Assembly (NCBI GenBank): GCA_009885955.1
Contig: VFJS01000068.1
Span: forward strand, 1-64,000
Origin: Spirochaetia bacterium
GTDB taxonomy: Bacteria; Spirochaetota; UBA4802; UBA5550
Direction: 5' to 3'
Length of the DNA stretch: 64,000 nt
Shown: positions 55,012-63,787 of the stretch, piece after piece
How positions within the stretch are numbered: position 1 is the stretch's first letter
Layout of the letters: each line of letters opens with the position of its first letter
The notes under the pieces: generated by a model
Seen by the model: the letters and a program-made list of their open reading frames with translations, nothing else
Databases searched by the model: none
What the model was told of the DNA's origin: nothing
Program-made: the position numbers and the translations under genes

Positions 55012-56036
55012 ACTGATTTCTTAATATTTTTCATAGCATTCCACATTGTCTTTATTAAAACAGGGAATTGTTTGAATGTACCCTTTTTAATCCTTCTGAA
55101 TATTCCCCTGATGATTCTGCTTGTAACCGGGATTAAAGCGAGAAACCCCCAGTGCTTGAAAAAAAACCTGACGATTCCCCTGCTTGTCTGAATATCCCCA
55201 AAATTACTGTTATCTTTTATGGCGCTTTTTGCAGCAGTATTATGCTTATGGTATAATATACTTTTTTCTGCAACTTCAAGGCCCCATCCCGATTTTTTTG
55301 CCCTCATGCTGAAATCCGCATCCTCCCAGTAAAGGAAAAAGCCTTCATCAAGGCAGCCGACGGATGTAAGGATACCGGCAGGAATGAGAAGGCTCGCTCC
55401 GGTAAGATAATCCACATTCCCCGGGGCTGTGAGGTGCCTTGTTGTTCCTGAAAAAAAATTAATCCTTCCTCCTCCCCATGCCTGCACCTTCGACGGGTCA
55501 TTGGCATAGTATAATACTGAACCTGTTATTTTGCTGTTGCCTGATTCATTAGATACCCTGACAAGTTCATTCAGTGAATCCTTTGTGATAAGTGTATCAT
55601 TGTTTAGAAGCCACACATAGTCGGAATTTTCCTTCAAAGCCAGTTGTATCCCATGATTTATTCCCCCTGCAAATCCGAGATTTGCGCCTGTCTGGATCAG
55701 CGTGAGCCGGGGTATTTTTTTTCTTTTTTGTATCTGATTAATTTCAGATGTGTTAAAAAATTCATATGATACTGGTTTTTTTACCGGAGGATAAAAGAGA
55801 TCATTAAGGGGAAAATCTTTTTCTGCTCCGGGTATGATTTTACCTTCGGCCCAGGAACCTATGTGATCCATGGAATTGTCAGCGGAACCGTTGTCAATTA
55901 CCGTGACGATATAATTTTTATAGCTGTTTCTGAATATGCTTTCAAGGCAGTTTATTGTGTCCTTCCATCCGTTATAGTTCAATATCAGGATATTGACAAG
56001 CTGCCTGTTGTTGCTGAGGTCATTATTTTTTTTCAT
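55008..56036 (-). CDS. GT2-family glycosyltransferase
   Basis: The 342-aa GT-A enzyme has NILILNYNGWKDTINCLESIF, IDNGSADNS, GANLGFAGGINHGIQLA and WLLNNDTLIT (the DxD-like metal motif), then GCLDEGFFLYWEDADFSMRAKKSGW. Rhamnosyl- and other transferases of this RfbF/WbbL type use dTDP-rhamnose, which fits the rfb genes nearby, but that is inference. Its start overlaps the 3' end of the polymerase gene by 14 bp. Confidence 0.9.
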   Translation of the reverse strand: MKKNNDLSNNRQLVNILILNYNGWKDTINCLESIFRNSYKNYIVTVIDNGSADNSMDHIGSWAEGKIIPGAEKDFPLNDLFYPPVKKPVSYEFFNTSEINQIQKRKKIPRLTLIQTGANLGFAGGINHGIQLALKENSDYVWLLNNDTLITKDSLNELVRVSNESGNSKITGSVLYYANDPSKVQAWGGGRINFFSGTTRHLTAPGNVDYLTGASLLIPAGILTSVGCLDEGFFLYWEDADFSMRAKKSGWGLEVAEKSILYHKHNTAAKSAIKDNSNFGDIQTSRGIVRFFFKHWGFLALIPVTSRIIRGIFRRIKKGTFKQFPVLIKTMWNAMKNIKKSV

Positions 56037-57315
56037 CTTGAAGCTGTGATTCCGGGAAAAAATTTATCATCTTCAAACTTTCAGGATTTTTCAGGGCATT
56101 GCAGGGGATCAGAATAATTATTGTAAAAAATATGGATTCGAGCCATAGGGATGAATTGAGGAGCTTGTCTTCAAAGAGGTTCTGGATAAAAAATCCCAGG
56201 GGAATCATAAATATTAATCTGTATTCAATAACTTTATAATTTGTTTTCAGCAAATGATAAAAAAGGATTATTATCAATGTTAACCCAATGAGGCCATATT
56301 TCGCCCAGGTTGTAAAAATAATGCTATGAAGCTGATATTCAAAGAAGGTCCCGACCCATGCAGGGTTTATTACACATTTGAAACTTTTGCCGAAGAAGAA
56401 GATATCCGGTGAAAAAGAGACAAAAAGATCCTTAACAAATAAACTCCAGTGTTCAAACCTGCCCGATGACACGTTGTTGAACTTTGTCATAAACCTGGTG
56501 ATATAGTCCAATTTATAGAGTATTGCAAACATCACGAGGATTACCGGCAGAATATAAAATAAACTTTTCAATTTAAAAATTCTGATATTCTTGATTTTCA
56601 GGTAAGCCAGGGTAACAGAAAGATACGCCACGCATCCCAGAAAAGATCCCCTTGCCGATGACATGATGATTCCATACATGCAGAATAATAAAATAAAAAA
56701 ATATGGTATGCTATATTTCCACCGGCCGGCTTTGATGCAGTATATATACAATGTAAAAGAGCATGTTACCCCCATCAGCATGCAGTTTGCAAAATTGTTT
56801 GGATTGTCATAGAGGCCGGTGACATAAAATCTGTCACGGGAAAATGTATTGATCCAGAAATTGAATTCAGGGAAGCCTTTGAATACATCCAGGGAACCGA
56901 GAAAAGCAAATAGGAGGTGGATAACAGAATAGATAATGAATATATTCAGAAGATTTATAATGAAATTCATATCAATTTGTTTTATCTTGATGTATGAAGA
57001 AATCCCGAGATATGCTATTCCGAAGGATATGGGGACGATAAAGTTCATTTTGTGATAATTATTCTGCAGAAAAGCCGGTACCATGGCTGATGCAGCAAAC
57101 AGCAATACAATTTTTTCATCAAATGTCAGGGCTGTTTTTTTATGAATATACAATCGAATGAAAATAAAAAATACCAGAATCAATAAGATGACACTATTTA
57201 AAATCCTGTTTACTGCAAAATCGTTCTTAATATATTGAATTACTATTATTCCAGATAATAAAATCATTATTTGAAATAGGATATCGGCAGATTTTTCAAG
57301 TGATATTTTCTTCAT
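56023..57315 (-). CDS. O-antigen polymerase or ligase (Wzy/WaaL-like)
   Basis: The 430-aa polytopic protein has about 10-12 TM helices. The Wzy_C-type motif is in the large periplasmic loop (YDNPNNFANCMLMG, SSARGSFLGCVAYL). It joins glycan repeat units or transfers the chain to a lipid; the two activities cannot be told apart by sequence. It is the first gene of the leftward glycosyltransferase block and faces the Wzx-like flippase gene across a 113-bp gap. Confidence 0.75.
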   Translation of the reverse strand: MKKISLEKSADILFQIMILLSGIIVIQYIKNDFAVNRILNSVILLILVFFIFIRLYIHKKTALTFDEKIVLLFAASAMVPAFLQNNYHKMNFIVPISFGIAYLGISSYIKIKQIDMNFIINLLNIFIIYSVIHLLFAFLGSLDVFKGFPEFNFWINTFSRDRFYVTGLYDNPNNFANCMLMGVTCSFTLYIYCIKAGRWKYSIPYFFILLFCMYGIIMSSARGSFLGCVAYLSVTLAYLKIKNIRIFKLKSLFYILPVILVMFAILYKLDYITRFMTKFNNVSSGRFEHWSLFVKDLFVSFSPDIFFFGKSFKCVINPAWVGTFFEYQLHSIIFTTWAKYGLIGLTLIIILFYHLLKTNYKVIEYRLIFMIPLGFFIQNLFEDKLLNSSLWLESIFFTIIILIPCNALKNPESLKMINFFPESQLQDEKK

Positions 57316-57428
57316 AGCTGGTTTCCCTGTGAAAAATTATTCAATAATCAGGACCATTATTTTATAATTTTTTCAATAGTGTACAAGTAATCTCTTTTTT
57401 TATTGAATTTTGTCAAGTTTAATAAAAA

Positions 57429-58901
57429 ATGTCTTTGATAGGGGAAATAATTAACTATTATGATAAAACCATGAGCAGCATAAAAAAGAGAATATTCATT
57501 GATTCGGCTATTGTATCCTTTGCAAATATCCTGGATAAATTAATTTTTTTTGCAATTAACGTCATCGTAGCCCGCTACCTGAATGTGAACGATTTCGGTG
57601 AATACTCCACGGCACTCGGGTACGCTACATTTTTTTCAATATTCACCAATGTCGGCATAAACCAGGCCCTGATACGGGCCGTGAACCTTGAATCAGGAGG
57701 CGAAGATGAACATTTCGGCAACACCCTGTTTGCCAAGACCATCCTGTCGGTAATCGTTTATGCAGTCATGTCCCTGTCCCTGCTTTTAGCCAATTACAAT
57801 GCAAATACAATCTATCTTATCCTTATTCTCGGTATCGTGAGAATCGGGAATGAATACATGGCAGCTTTTTACTCGCTCTATGACGCGAAGGAAAAGTTCA
57901 AGCTGTCGTCTTTCTTTATGATCCTCTTTGCGCTGACCCTCCTCGCCGCCACGGTTATTGTGATAATGTCCAGGGGAGATTATTTTGCCATTGTGGAAGT
58001 ACGGATGGCAATTGTTCTTTTCATCATTGTACTTCTCATCCTCTTTACCCTGCGTGACTTCAGATTGCGGTACAGGCTCAGAACGGTGAAAGAACTGATA
58101 AAGCAGTCTATTCCTTTCGGGCTTTACATTATCTATTTTAATTTAATTCAGAGGCTGAACATCATAATCCTGTCCATGATGCATGGGACAATGTATGCCG
58201 GTACATTCAGCAACGGATATATTTTTTTAATCAGCCTGGTCTTTGTGCCTGCAGGATTCAACAGGGTCATTGTCCCCTTTCTCTACAAGCTCTCTCATGT
58301 GAATGACAGGAATAAATATCAGTTTGCCTTTGATGTGTTTAACAAATTATACGGTGTTATATCATTCTATATTTTTATCATATTTTTTCTGTTTTCAAGG
58401 GAGATCATAATAACTTTTTTCAGCGATAAATATATTGATTCCATCAATATCCTTAAAATCATATCTTTTGCCGTGCCGTTCCTGTTTAACTTTGCATCAA
58501 TTATTATTACAACAACAGATAACCAGAGGGAAAATTCCAGAATATTAAGGAATTCCATTATCATCAATACAGCTCTGAATTTTATCCTGATTTATTTCTA
58601 TAAATCCGAGGGCGCTGCTGTGGCATCTGTCATCACCTTTGTGTATATTTATATTCTTTCATACAGGTATCTTTTTATTCAAAAGATTTTTTCACTGTCG
58701 AATTTTTTCTATCTCTTTAAATGGCTTACAATAATTTCAGCGGTATCTATTTCAGCTCACAGGTTCCTGTTTACATCTGTACACTGGATAATTTCCCTTG
58801 TCCTGGTCTCCTTACTCTATGCTATTCTACTCACTGCTGCAGTCATCAGGAAGGACGATATACGGATAATCAGGGATATTTTGCGAAAAAAAGCGGACTG
58901 A
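57429..58901 (+). CDS. Wzx-like polysaccharide flippase
   Basis: The 490-aa protein has about 12-14 TM helices and a MATE/MVF-fold start (DSAIVSFANILDKLIFFAINVIVARYLNVNDFGEYSTALGYATFF) characteristic of the RfbX/Wzx family. Charged residues in the helices, such as IKQSIPFGLYIIYFNLIQRLNII, fit a lipid-linked glycan channel. It moves undecaprenyl-linked repeat units to the periplasm for the Wzy-like protein. Start is ATG 57429; Met15 is another option. Confidence 0.88.
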   Translation: MSLIGEIINYYDKTMSSIKKRIFIDSAIVSFANILDKLIFFAINVIVARYLNVNDFGEYSTALGYATFFSIFTNVGINQALIRAVNLESGGEDEHFGNTLFAKTILSVIVYAVMSLSLLLANYNANTIYLILILGIVRIGNEYMAAFYSLYDAKEKFKLSSFFMILFALTLLAATVIVIMSRGDYFAIVEVRMAIVLFIIVLLILFTLRDFRLRYRLRTVKELIKQSIPFGLYIIYFNLIQRLNIIILSMMHGTMYAGTFSNGYIFLISLVFVPAGFNRVIVPFLYKLSHVNDRNKYQFAFDVFNKLYGVISFYIFIIFFLFSREIIITFFSDKYIDSINILKIISFAVPFLFNFASIIITTTDNQRENSRILRNSIIINTALNFILIYFYKSEGAAVASVITFVYIYILSYRYLFIQKIFSLSNFFYLFKWLTIISAVSISAHRFLFTSVHWIISLVLVSLLYAILLTAAVIRKDDIRIIRDILRKKAD

Positions 58902-58949
58902 TTATTATTTATTGATTGAAAAAAAGAGCTCACCTAATACCCTGTGAAT

Positions 58950-60017
58950 ATGAAAGATTCCTGCGTTACCGGCGGCAAAAATACATTAAGGCTTACCGAA
59001 TCTGTATCGGGCTCGGGGTGAGCATCTAAACTCGGTCCGGCGGACCTTGTCAGGGTAATAAAAAATCTTCAGGTCACATACGACAAAAATGTCCTTGTAG
59101 GATTCGACAGGAGCGACGATGCCGGGGTGTATAAAATATCCGATACCCTTGCCCTTGTTCAGACTGTGGATTTTTTTACTCCTATCGTTGATGATCCCTT
59201 CACCTTCGGGCAGATTGCAGCTGCAAACGCCCTCTCGGACATCTATGCCATGGGGGGCGCCCCGCTCACTGCCATGAACATTGCCGCGTTCCCGGTAAAA
59301 AAATTTCCGCTGGAAGTGCTGACCGAAATACTCAGGGGGGGGCTGGACATTCTTGAATCTGCCGGTGTTCAGCTTCTCGGAGGGCATACCATTGAGGACA
59401 ATGAGCTCAAATACGGGCTCGCGGTAACAGGCACAGTCCATCCCGCAAGGATAGTAAAAAATTCAGGGATAATGGATGGAGATCTGCTGATATTGACAAA
59501 GAGCCTGGGAACGGGAATAATAGGGACAGCCATAAAAGCAGATATGGCCGGCGCCCGGGAGATTTCGGCATCCATTAAAAGCATGACTTCACTGAATAAA
59601 AGGGGAGGGGAGATCATGCTTCTGCATGGTGTCCATGCCTGCACAGATGTGTCGGGCTACGGGCTCTCTGGCCATTTACTGGAGATGGTGGGGGATGAAA
59701 ATATTCAGGTTATCATTGAAGCATCCTCGCTCCCGGTACTTCCTGGAGTCAGGGAGTATGCAGAGACTGGGCTGATCCCTGCCGGGCTGTACAGGAACAG
59801 GGACTTTGCTGGTGAAAGATGCAGAATCGGGCAATCAGTGGTACAGTACCTGGCTGATATATTTTTTGATCCGCAGACTTCAGGCGGGCTTCTTTTTTCC
59901 ATGGCAGAAGGTGATGCTGAAAAGGCATTAAAATCTCTTCATTCCGAAGGGATGGCAGATGCGCGGATAATCGGCAGGGTAAGGACTGGAAATGGTTCCG
60001 GGATTAATATTATTTAG
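58950..60017 (+). CDS. selD: Selenide, water dikinase SelD, a predicted selenoprotein (UGA-coded Sec at residue 24)
   Basis: The ORF track begins at 59127, but the same frame extends upstream to ATG 58950 with one in-frame TGA at 59019-59021. The resulting 355-aa protein starts MKDSCVTGGKNTLRLTESVS and has the active-site motif SGSG-U-ASKLGP, where other SelD proteins carry Cys or Sec; Lys27 and Gly follow normally. The rest is typical SelD: VGFDRSDDAGVYKI, TVDFFTPIVDDPFTFGQIAAANALSDIYAMGGAPLTAMNI, GGHTIEDNELKYGLAVTGTV and PQTSGGLL. It makes selenophosphate for SelA. selA and selB are at the other end of the window. It follows the flippase by 48 bp. Confidence 0.93.
59022..59051 (+). promoter_or_regulatory. 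Bacterial SECIS-like hairpin for the selD UGA
   Basis: GGTCC-GGC-GGACC forms a perfect 5-bp stem with a GGC loop, starting 13 nt after the TGA, so the loop begins at about 17 nt. This agrees with the known spacing of bacterial SECIS loops (roughly 16-37 nt) and their preference for a G near the loop start. It lies inside the coding sequence, where bacterial SECIS elements belong. Confidence 0.7.
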
Positions 60018-60115
60018 GATGAACTATTTCTGATTGCAGGAATGAATGGGGCCGGTAAAAAATATAACGGCACGCTTGATGCAGCAATAAGAGATACAGG
60101 AAAAGAGGTCCGGTT

Positions 60116-60373
60116 TTGAGCAGAGAGAGTTTCAGAAATTGTTTATTCAGGGTTGTTGAATATCTGAATAAATATGAGCTGTCAGACCAGGCAAAGAAAC
60201 TGATCCTTCATTATTTCAATAAATCCAAGCTGCAGTCATCAGAGCAGAAGGCCATGGAAGCGGTTGAATTCTACCTGCAGATCAAGATCCCCGTCATGGA
60301 AGAGCGCTCGCCATATCTCAAAAAATTAATTGATGAGATGCTCAGGGAAGCGGAGTCGTGGGACAGGGATTAG
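60116..60373 (+). CDS. Small hypothetical helical protein
   Basis: The 85-aa protein starts with TTG at 60116 (AGAGG 7 bp upstream) and is rich in charged helix (VVEYLNKYELSDQAKKLILHYF, MEAVEFYLQIKIPVMEER). No family was recognised. It follows selD by 99 bp in the same direction; between them a 25-codon frame (60042-60119) ends just at this start and may be a leader peptide or chance. It converges with the 1109-aa gene, 5 bp apart. Confidence 0.6.
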   Translation: MSRESFRNCLFRVVEYLNKYELSDQAKKLILHYFNKSKLQSSEQKAMEAVEFYLQIKIPVMEERSPYLKKLIDEMLREAESWDRD

Positions 60374-60378
60374 GCAAT

Positions 60379-63300
60379 TTACTGCAGCGCAATGAATATG
60401 GGTACAAGGTCAATTGACCCATCAAGCATGCCCAGCGCTTTCCCTGCAACGGTCCCTATTTTATCAAAGGAATCTATTTTACCCGCAAACCCGCATCCCG
60501 GGGTATCCGATGTCATGATGAGATCTCCGGGGTTCACCGGTTTTTTTCTGGCATCAATTCTGCAAAGGGCCTTTCCCGCAAGGCATACCGGATATACCTT
60601 CACCTCTTTCCCGGAATTATTTATAATAAAGGCCGGGTTGCCGGAGACAACTCCTATTACACCTCTGCTGTAGGGATTTCTTGCTTTGGAAAGCATTGAT
60701 TTGCCCTGGCTGCTCACAACAAGAAGATCTCCCGGCGATACGTATTCAACATCATCAATCTCAAAATATTCAACAATATTAGCTGGATAATCAGTGCCGT
60801 CTGCCGGTTTTTTCAGAATCATCTGGCCGATAAATTCTGATTTTCCTTTAACAAACAATGCATCGCCGTTTCCGATTAAATTAATATTTTTATCGAATTT
60901 CTCCGTGTCTCCGTATCCGTCAACAACAAGGGAATAATTATGTTCACTGGAAAAAACTCCGCCGGCTCCGAATCTTGATATTCCAAGGACACCGCATCCA
61001 TAAAGATTTTCCCCGCCGGTTGACTGCCCCCGTACCCCTACATGGCTGCTGTGGCCCACCAGTCCGTAGGATTGAACCGGTTCCCTGCTCAGTATACCGG
61101 CTATCCCCGCGATTCCGATTGACCCGTCACCGCCCGCGCTGTTGAATCCCAGTATGACTGCTGAATTATCTGATGGAGGGGTTATGCCATTGAATATTTC
61201 CCTCTTGTCAGCTTTGATGCTGATGGTTCCGGTATGGCTGTTGAAGTCGTGGTCCACATGGGCATATTCATGGTTGTGCGGCAAGGGTTCCCTTGCGTCT
61301 CTCAGCCTTTTATCGCCGGCCTGAACGGCCAACCCGCTTCTCCCGTCTCCATCTTTTGCAAACCTCACTATTCCGGGATTATCTTCTGAAGCAGCCATAA
61401 GCCTCCGGTCGTTTCCCTGGACGGCCACGCCTGATATTGACTCTCCGTCCCCGGCAAGTTCCACAATTCCCTTGGACAGAGTGGTTGCCTCTCTGAGCCT
61501 TTTATCATCACCCTGAACTGCAACTCCGCTTCTTTCTTCTCCATTTTCGGCAAACTCTACTATACCTTTCGATGTTGTTGTCGCTTCTTTGAGCCTGCTG
61601 TCGCTGCCCTGGACCGCGCAGAGAGAGGAGGTATCGGAGTCTTCTGCAAAACGGAGAATCCCCTTGATTGAGGTTGTTGCCTCCCTGAGCCTCCGGTCAT
61701 TTCCCTGTATAACAACACCTGGCCTGTCCTCGCCATCTTTAGCAAGCCTTACAATTCCTACAGATTCAGCCGTAGCTTCTTTGAGCCTTCGGTCATTTCC
61801 CTGGACAACAACCCCCCGCGCCTCTTCACCGTCTTCTGCCAGCTCAACTATTCCCATAGACAGGGTTGATGCTTTTTTAATCCTCCGGTCATTACCCTGC
61901 ACAGCGGTAAGGGGATTTTCCTCTCCGTCCAGCCCGAACCGCATGATTCCCATGCTTGTTTCAGTGGCATTTCTGAGCCTCCGGTCATTTCCCTGCACGG
62001 CTTTGCCGATGAGCTCTTCACCGTCATTTGCCAGCATGACTGTGCCGCATGTGGCAGTTGTGGCATCTTTTAGACGGTCATCGTTTGACTGGACCGCGGC
62101 ACCGGGTTTGACCTCCCTGTTTTCAGCCAGTTCCACAATCCCCTTTGATTCAGTTGTTGAATCTCTGAGCCTCCGGTCATTTCCCTGGACAGCCACTTCC
62201 GGGCTTTCCTCTCCGTCTTCTGCAAGTTCCACAACGCCCCTGGACAGGGTAGTCGCATTTTTAAGCCTCCGGTCATTCCCCTGGACAGCTACTTCCGGGC
62301 TGTCCTCCCCGTCCCCGGCAAGTTCCACAATCCCCTTGTAATCTTCAGTCGCATCGCGCAGTCTCCTGTCATTTGCCAGTACCACGGAATCAGTACCGGT
62401 ATCCCCGTTTTTTGAAAGCCTGCATATTCCATATGAGGTTACCGAGGCTTTTTTCAGCCTGGAATCGTTTCCAACCACAACGCCGTTTTCCGATTCTACC
62501 ATGTCAGGGCAGAGCTTTACAATGCCGAAGCTGTCTACTGTGGCATGCTGGAGCCTGGAGTCATTGCATTGAACAGATACGCCCGATTTTATTTCCCTGT
62601 CGTACCCCAGTCTTACAATGCCCGGTTTCAGCTCGGTTGCGGGTTTAAGCCTGGAATCCGATGCCTGCACTGCCGCTCCCGGTTTGTCCTGGCCGTCATC
62701 GGCTAACTGGACGATTCCCCTGAATATCGTTGTTGAATCCTTAAGCCTGCTGTCGCTGGACTGGACTGCGGTTGCAGCCGAAATATCCCCGTCCTTTGCC
62801 AGTTTTACAATCCCTGCCTGGAAAATTGATGAGTGGGGCACCATGTTCCCGCAGTTATGGGTATGGGTCCGGCTTGAGAGCGAGGAATATATTTCCAGAA
62901 TGGCCATTCTTATACAAAAATTTCCGTCATTCGATTTTACTGCCCTTGCGCTGATTTTCAGGTACCTTGCGTTGAATACATCAAAATTCCAGTTATACCG
63001 TATGTTTTTTTCCGCAATAAAATTCCTGGCCTCCATGAGTTCGGTCCAGATGCTGTTATCGATGCTTATCTCTATTTTAAAATTTTCCGGGAACCCTGAC
63101 TGCGAAGAGGCTGTAATAATACGGTGTATAGGAGTTATTTTTCCCAGGTCGATGTTGAGGGATTCCATTTCCGGAGAAGACTTTTTTTCTGATTCCCAGA
63201 AGGTGCTGATAGTATCATCAAACAGCAGTTCAGGGCCGTTTTTAGCATGAGAACTCGAAGCCTTAATTTCCCTTATCCCGGCGATACCGGCTGATATCTT

Positions 63301-63708
63301 TCCTATTTCGGAATAATACGCTGAGTTAACAGGCCGCATTTCGGTTATTATTATTTTAAGAAATTTCATCCTTACCAGGGGCAGATCAAGCCTGAATGAA
63401 GACGTATCAAGCTCCAGATTTTTTTCAGTGTGGATAATTTCCCAGGTCTCTGCATCAATGCCCGCTTCTATCCTGAAACTTAAAGGAAAGGTCATTGCCC
63501 CATTGGGTGAAGGCTCAATTTCGATGGTATCGATAAATTCGATTTCATCCAGTTCAAGTACAACATATTCAATTTCAGGGGCTTCTCTCCTGGCGCTGCT
63601 CCAGTAACCGGTTATTTTTAAGAGGTTTTCGGCCGCTGAGACCCCGTCAAACTGACTCGAATAATCTGCCAGTTTGTAATTGTATTCTCTCTTCGAACTG
63701 ATCTTCAT
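60379..63708 (-). CDS. Repeat-rich fibre-like protein with discoidin domains
   Basis: The 1109-aa protein starts at ATG 63708 (AGGAG 7 bp upstream). It has no signal peptide. Residues ~10-145 and ~150-290 each resemble an F5/8 type C (discoidin) domain (VVLELDEIEFIDTIEIEPS; ELLFDDTISTFWESE, NIDLGKI). They are followed by 16 repeats of 32 residues (~296-807) like the phage tail-fibre repeat. The C-terminal ~300 residues include YGLVGHSSHVGVRGQSTGG and a tail of the kind found after phage and surface fibres (SRGVIGVVSGNPAFI, GDLIMTSDTPGCG). It is probably a receptor-binding fibre. Its partners may lie beyond the right edge. Confidence 0.75.
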   Translation of the reverse strand: MKISSKREYNYKLADYSSQFDGVSAAENLLKITGYWSSARREAPEIEYVVLELDEIEFIDTIEIEPSPNGAMTFPLSFRIEAGIDAETWEIIHTEKNLELDTSSFRLDLPLVRMKFLKIIITEMRPVNSAYYSEIGKISAGIAGIREIKASSSHAKNGPELLFDDTISTFWESEKKSSPEMESLNIDLGKITPIHRIITASSQSGFPENFKIEISIDNSIWTELMEARNFIAEKNIRYNWNFDVFNARYLKISARAVKSNDGNFCIRMAILEIYSSLSSRTHTHNCGNMVPHSSIFQAGIVKLAKDGDISAATAVQSSDSRLKDSTTIFRGIVQLADDGQDKPGAAVQASDSRLKPATELKPGIVRLGYDREIKSGVSVQCNDSRLQHATVDSFGIVKLCPDMVESENGVVVGNDSRLKKASVTSYGICRLSKNGDTGTDSVVLANDRRLRDATEDYKGIVELAGDGEDSPEVAVQGNDRRLKNATTLSRGVVELAEDGEESPEVAVQGNDRRLRDSTTESKGIVELAENREVKPGAAVQSNDDRLKDATTATCGTVMLANDGEELIGKAVQGNDRRLRNATETSMGIMRFGLDGEENPLTAVQGNDRRIKKASTLSMGIVELAEDGEEARGVVVQGNDRRLKEATAESVGIVRLAKDGEDRPGVVIQGNDRRLREATTSIKGILRFAEDSDTSSLCAVQGSDSRLKEATTTSKGIVEFAENGEERSGVAVQGDDKRLREATTLSKGIVELAGDGESISGVAVQGNDRRLMAASEDNPGIVRFAKDGDGRSGLAVQAGDKRLRDAREPLPHNHEYAHVDHDFNSHTGTISIKADKREIFNGITPPSDNSAVILGFNSAGGDGSIGIAGIAGILSREPVQSYGLVGHSSHVGVRGQSTGGENLYGCGVLGISRFGAGGVFSSEHNYSLVVDGYGDTEKFDKNINLIGNGDALFVKGKSEFIGQMILKKPADGTDYPANIVEYFEIDDVEYVSPGDLLVVSSQGKSMLSKARNPYSRGVIGVVSGNPAFIINNSGKEVKVYPVCLAGKALCRIDARKKPVNPGDLIMTSDTPGCGFAGKIDSFDKIGTVAGKALGMLDGSIDLVPIFIALQ
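61288..62823 (-). repeat. Sixteen tandem 96-bp (32-residue) repeats
   Basis: The array is exactly 16 units of 32 residues with no insertion or deletion that I can see. The consensus is about xxxGIVxLAxDGExxxxVAVQGNDRRLRxATT; the middle units (6, 7, 11, 14, 15) are the most alike, the first and last ones more divergent. Each unit contains a GIVxLA strand and the QGNDRRL motif. The repeats probably form a fibre of a repeating beta structure. Confidence 0.9.
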
Positions 63709-63787
63709 GCGTAACTCCTGGTTTGTTGTTTTGTACAGCCGGCTTGCAGAGACACAGAGAAAAAAAACATATTTTCAGCAATAAACA

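Noticed and set aside
60042-60119. 25-codon ORF between selD and the 85-aa gene
   Set aside because: Too short and without clear coding signal; could be a leader peptide but nothing supports it.
61589-62341. Long plus-strand ORF of 250 aa opposite the repeats
   Set aside because: It is a shadow of the repeated 96-bp unit read backwards; composition (Ser/Pro-rich) and the strong ORF on the other strand explain it.
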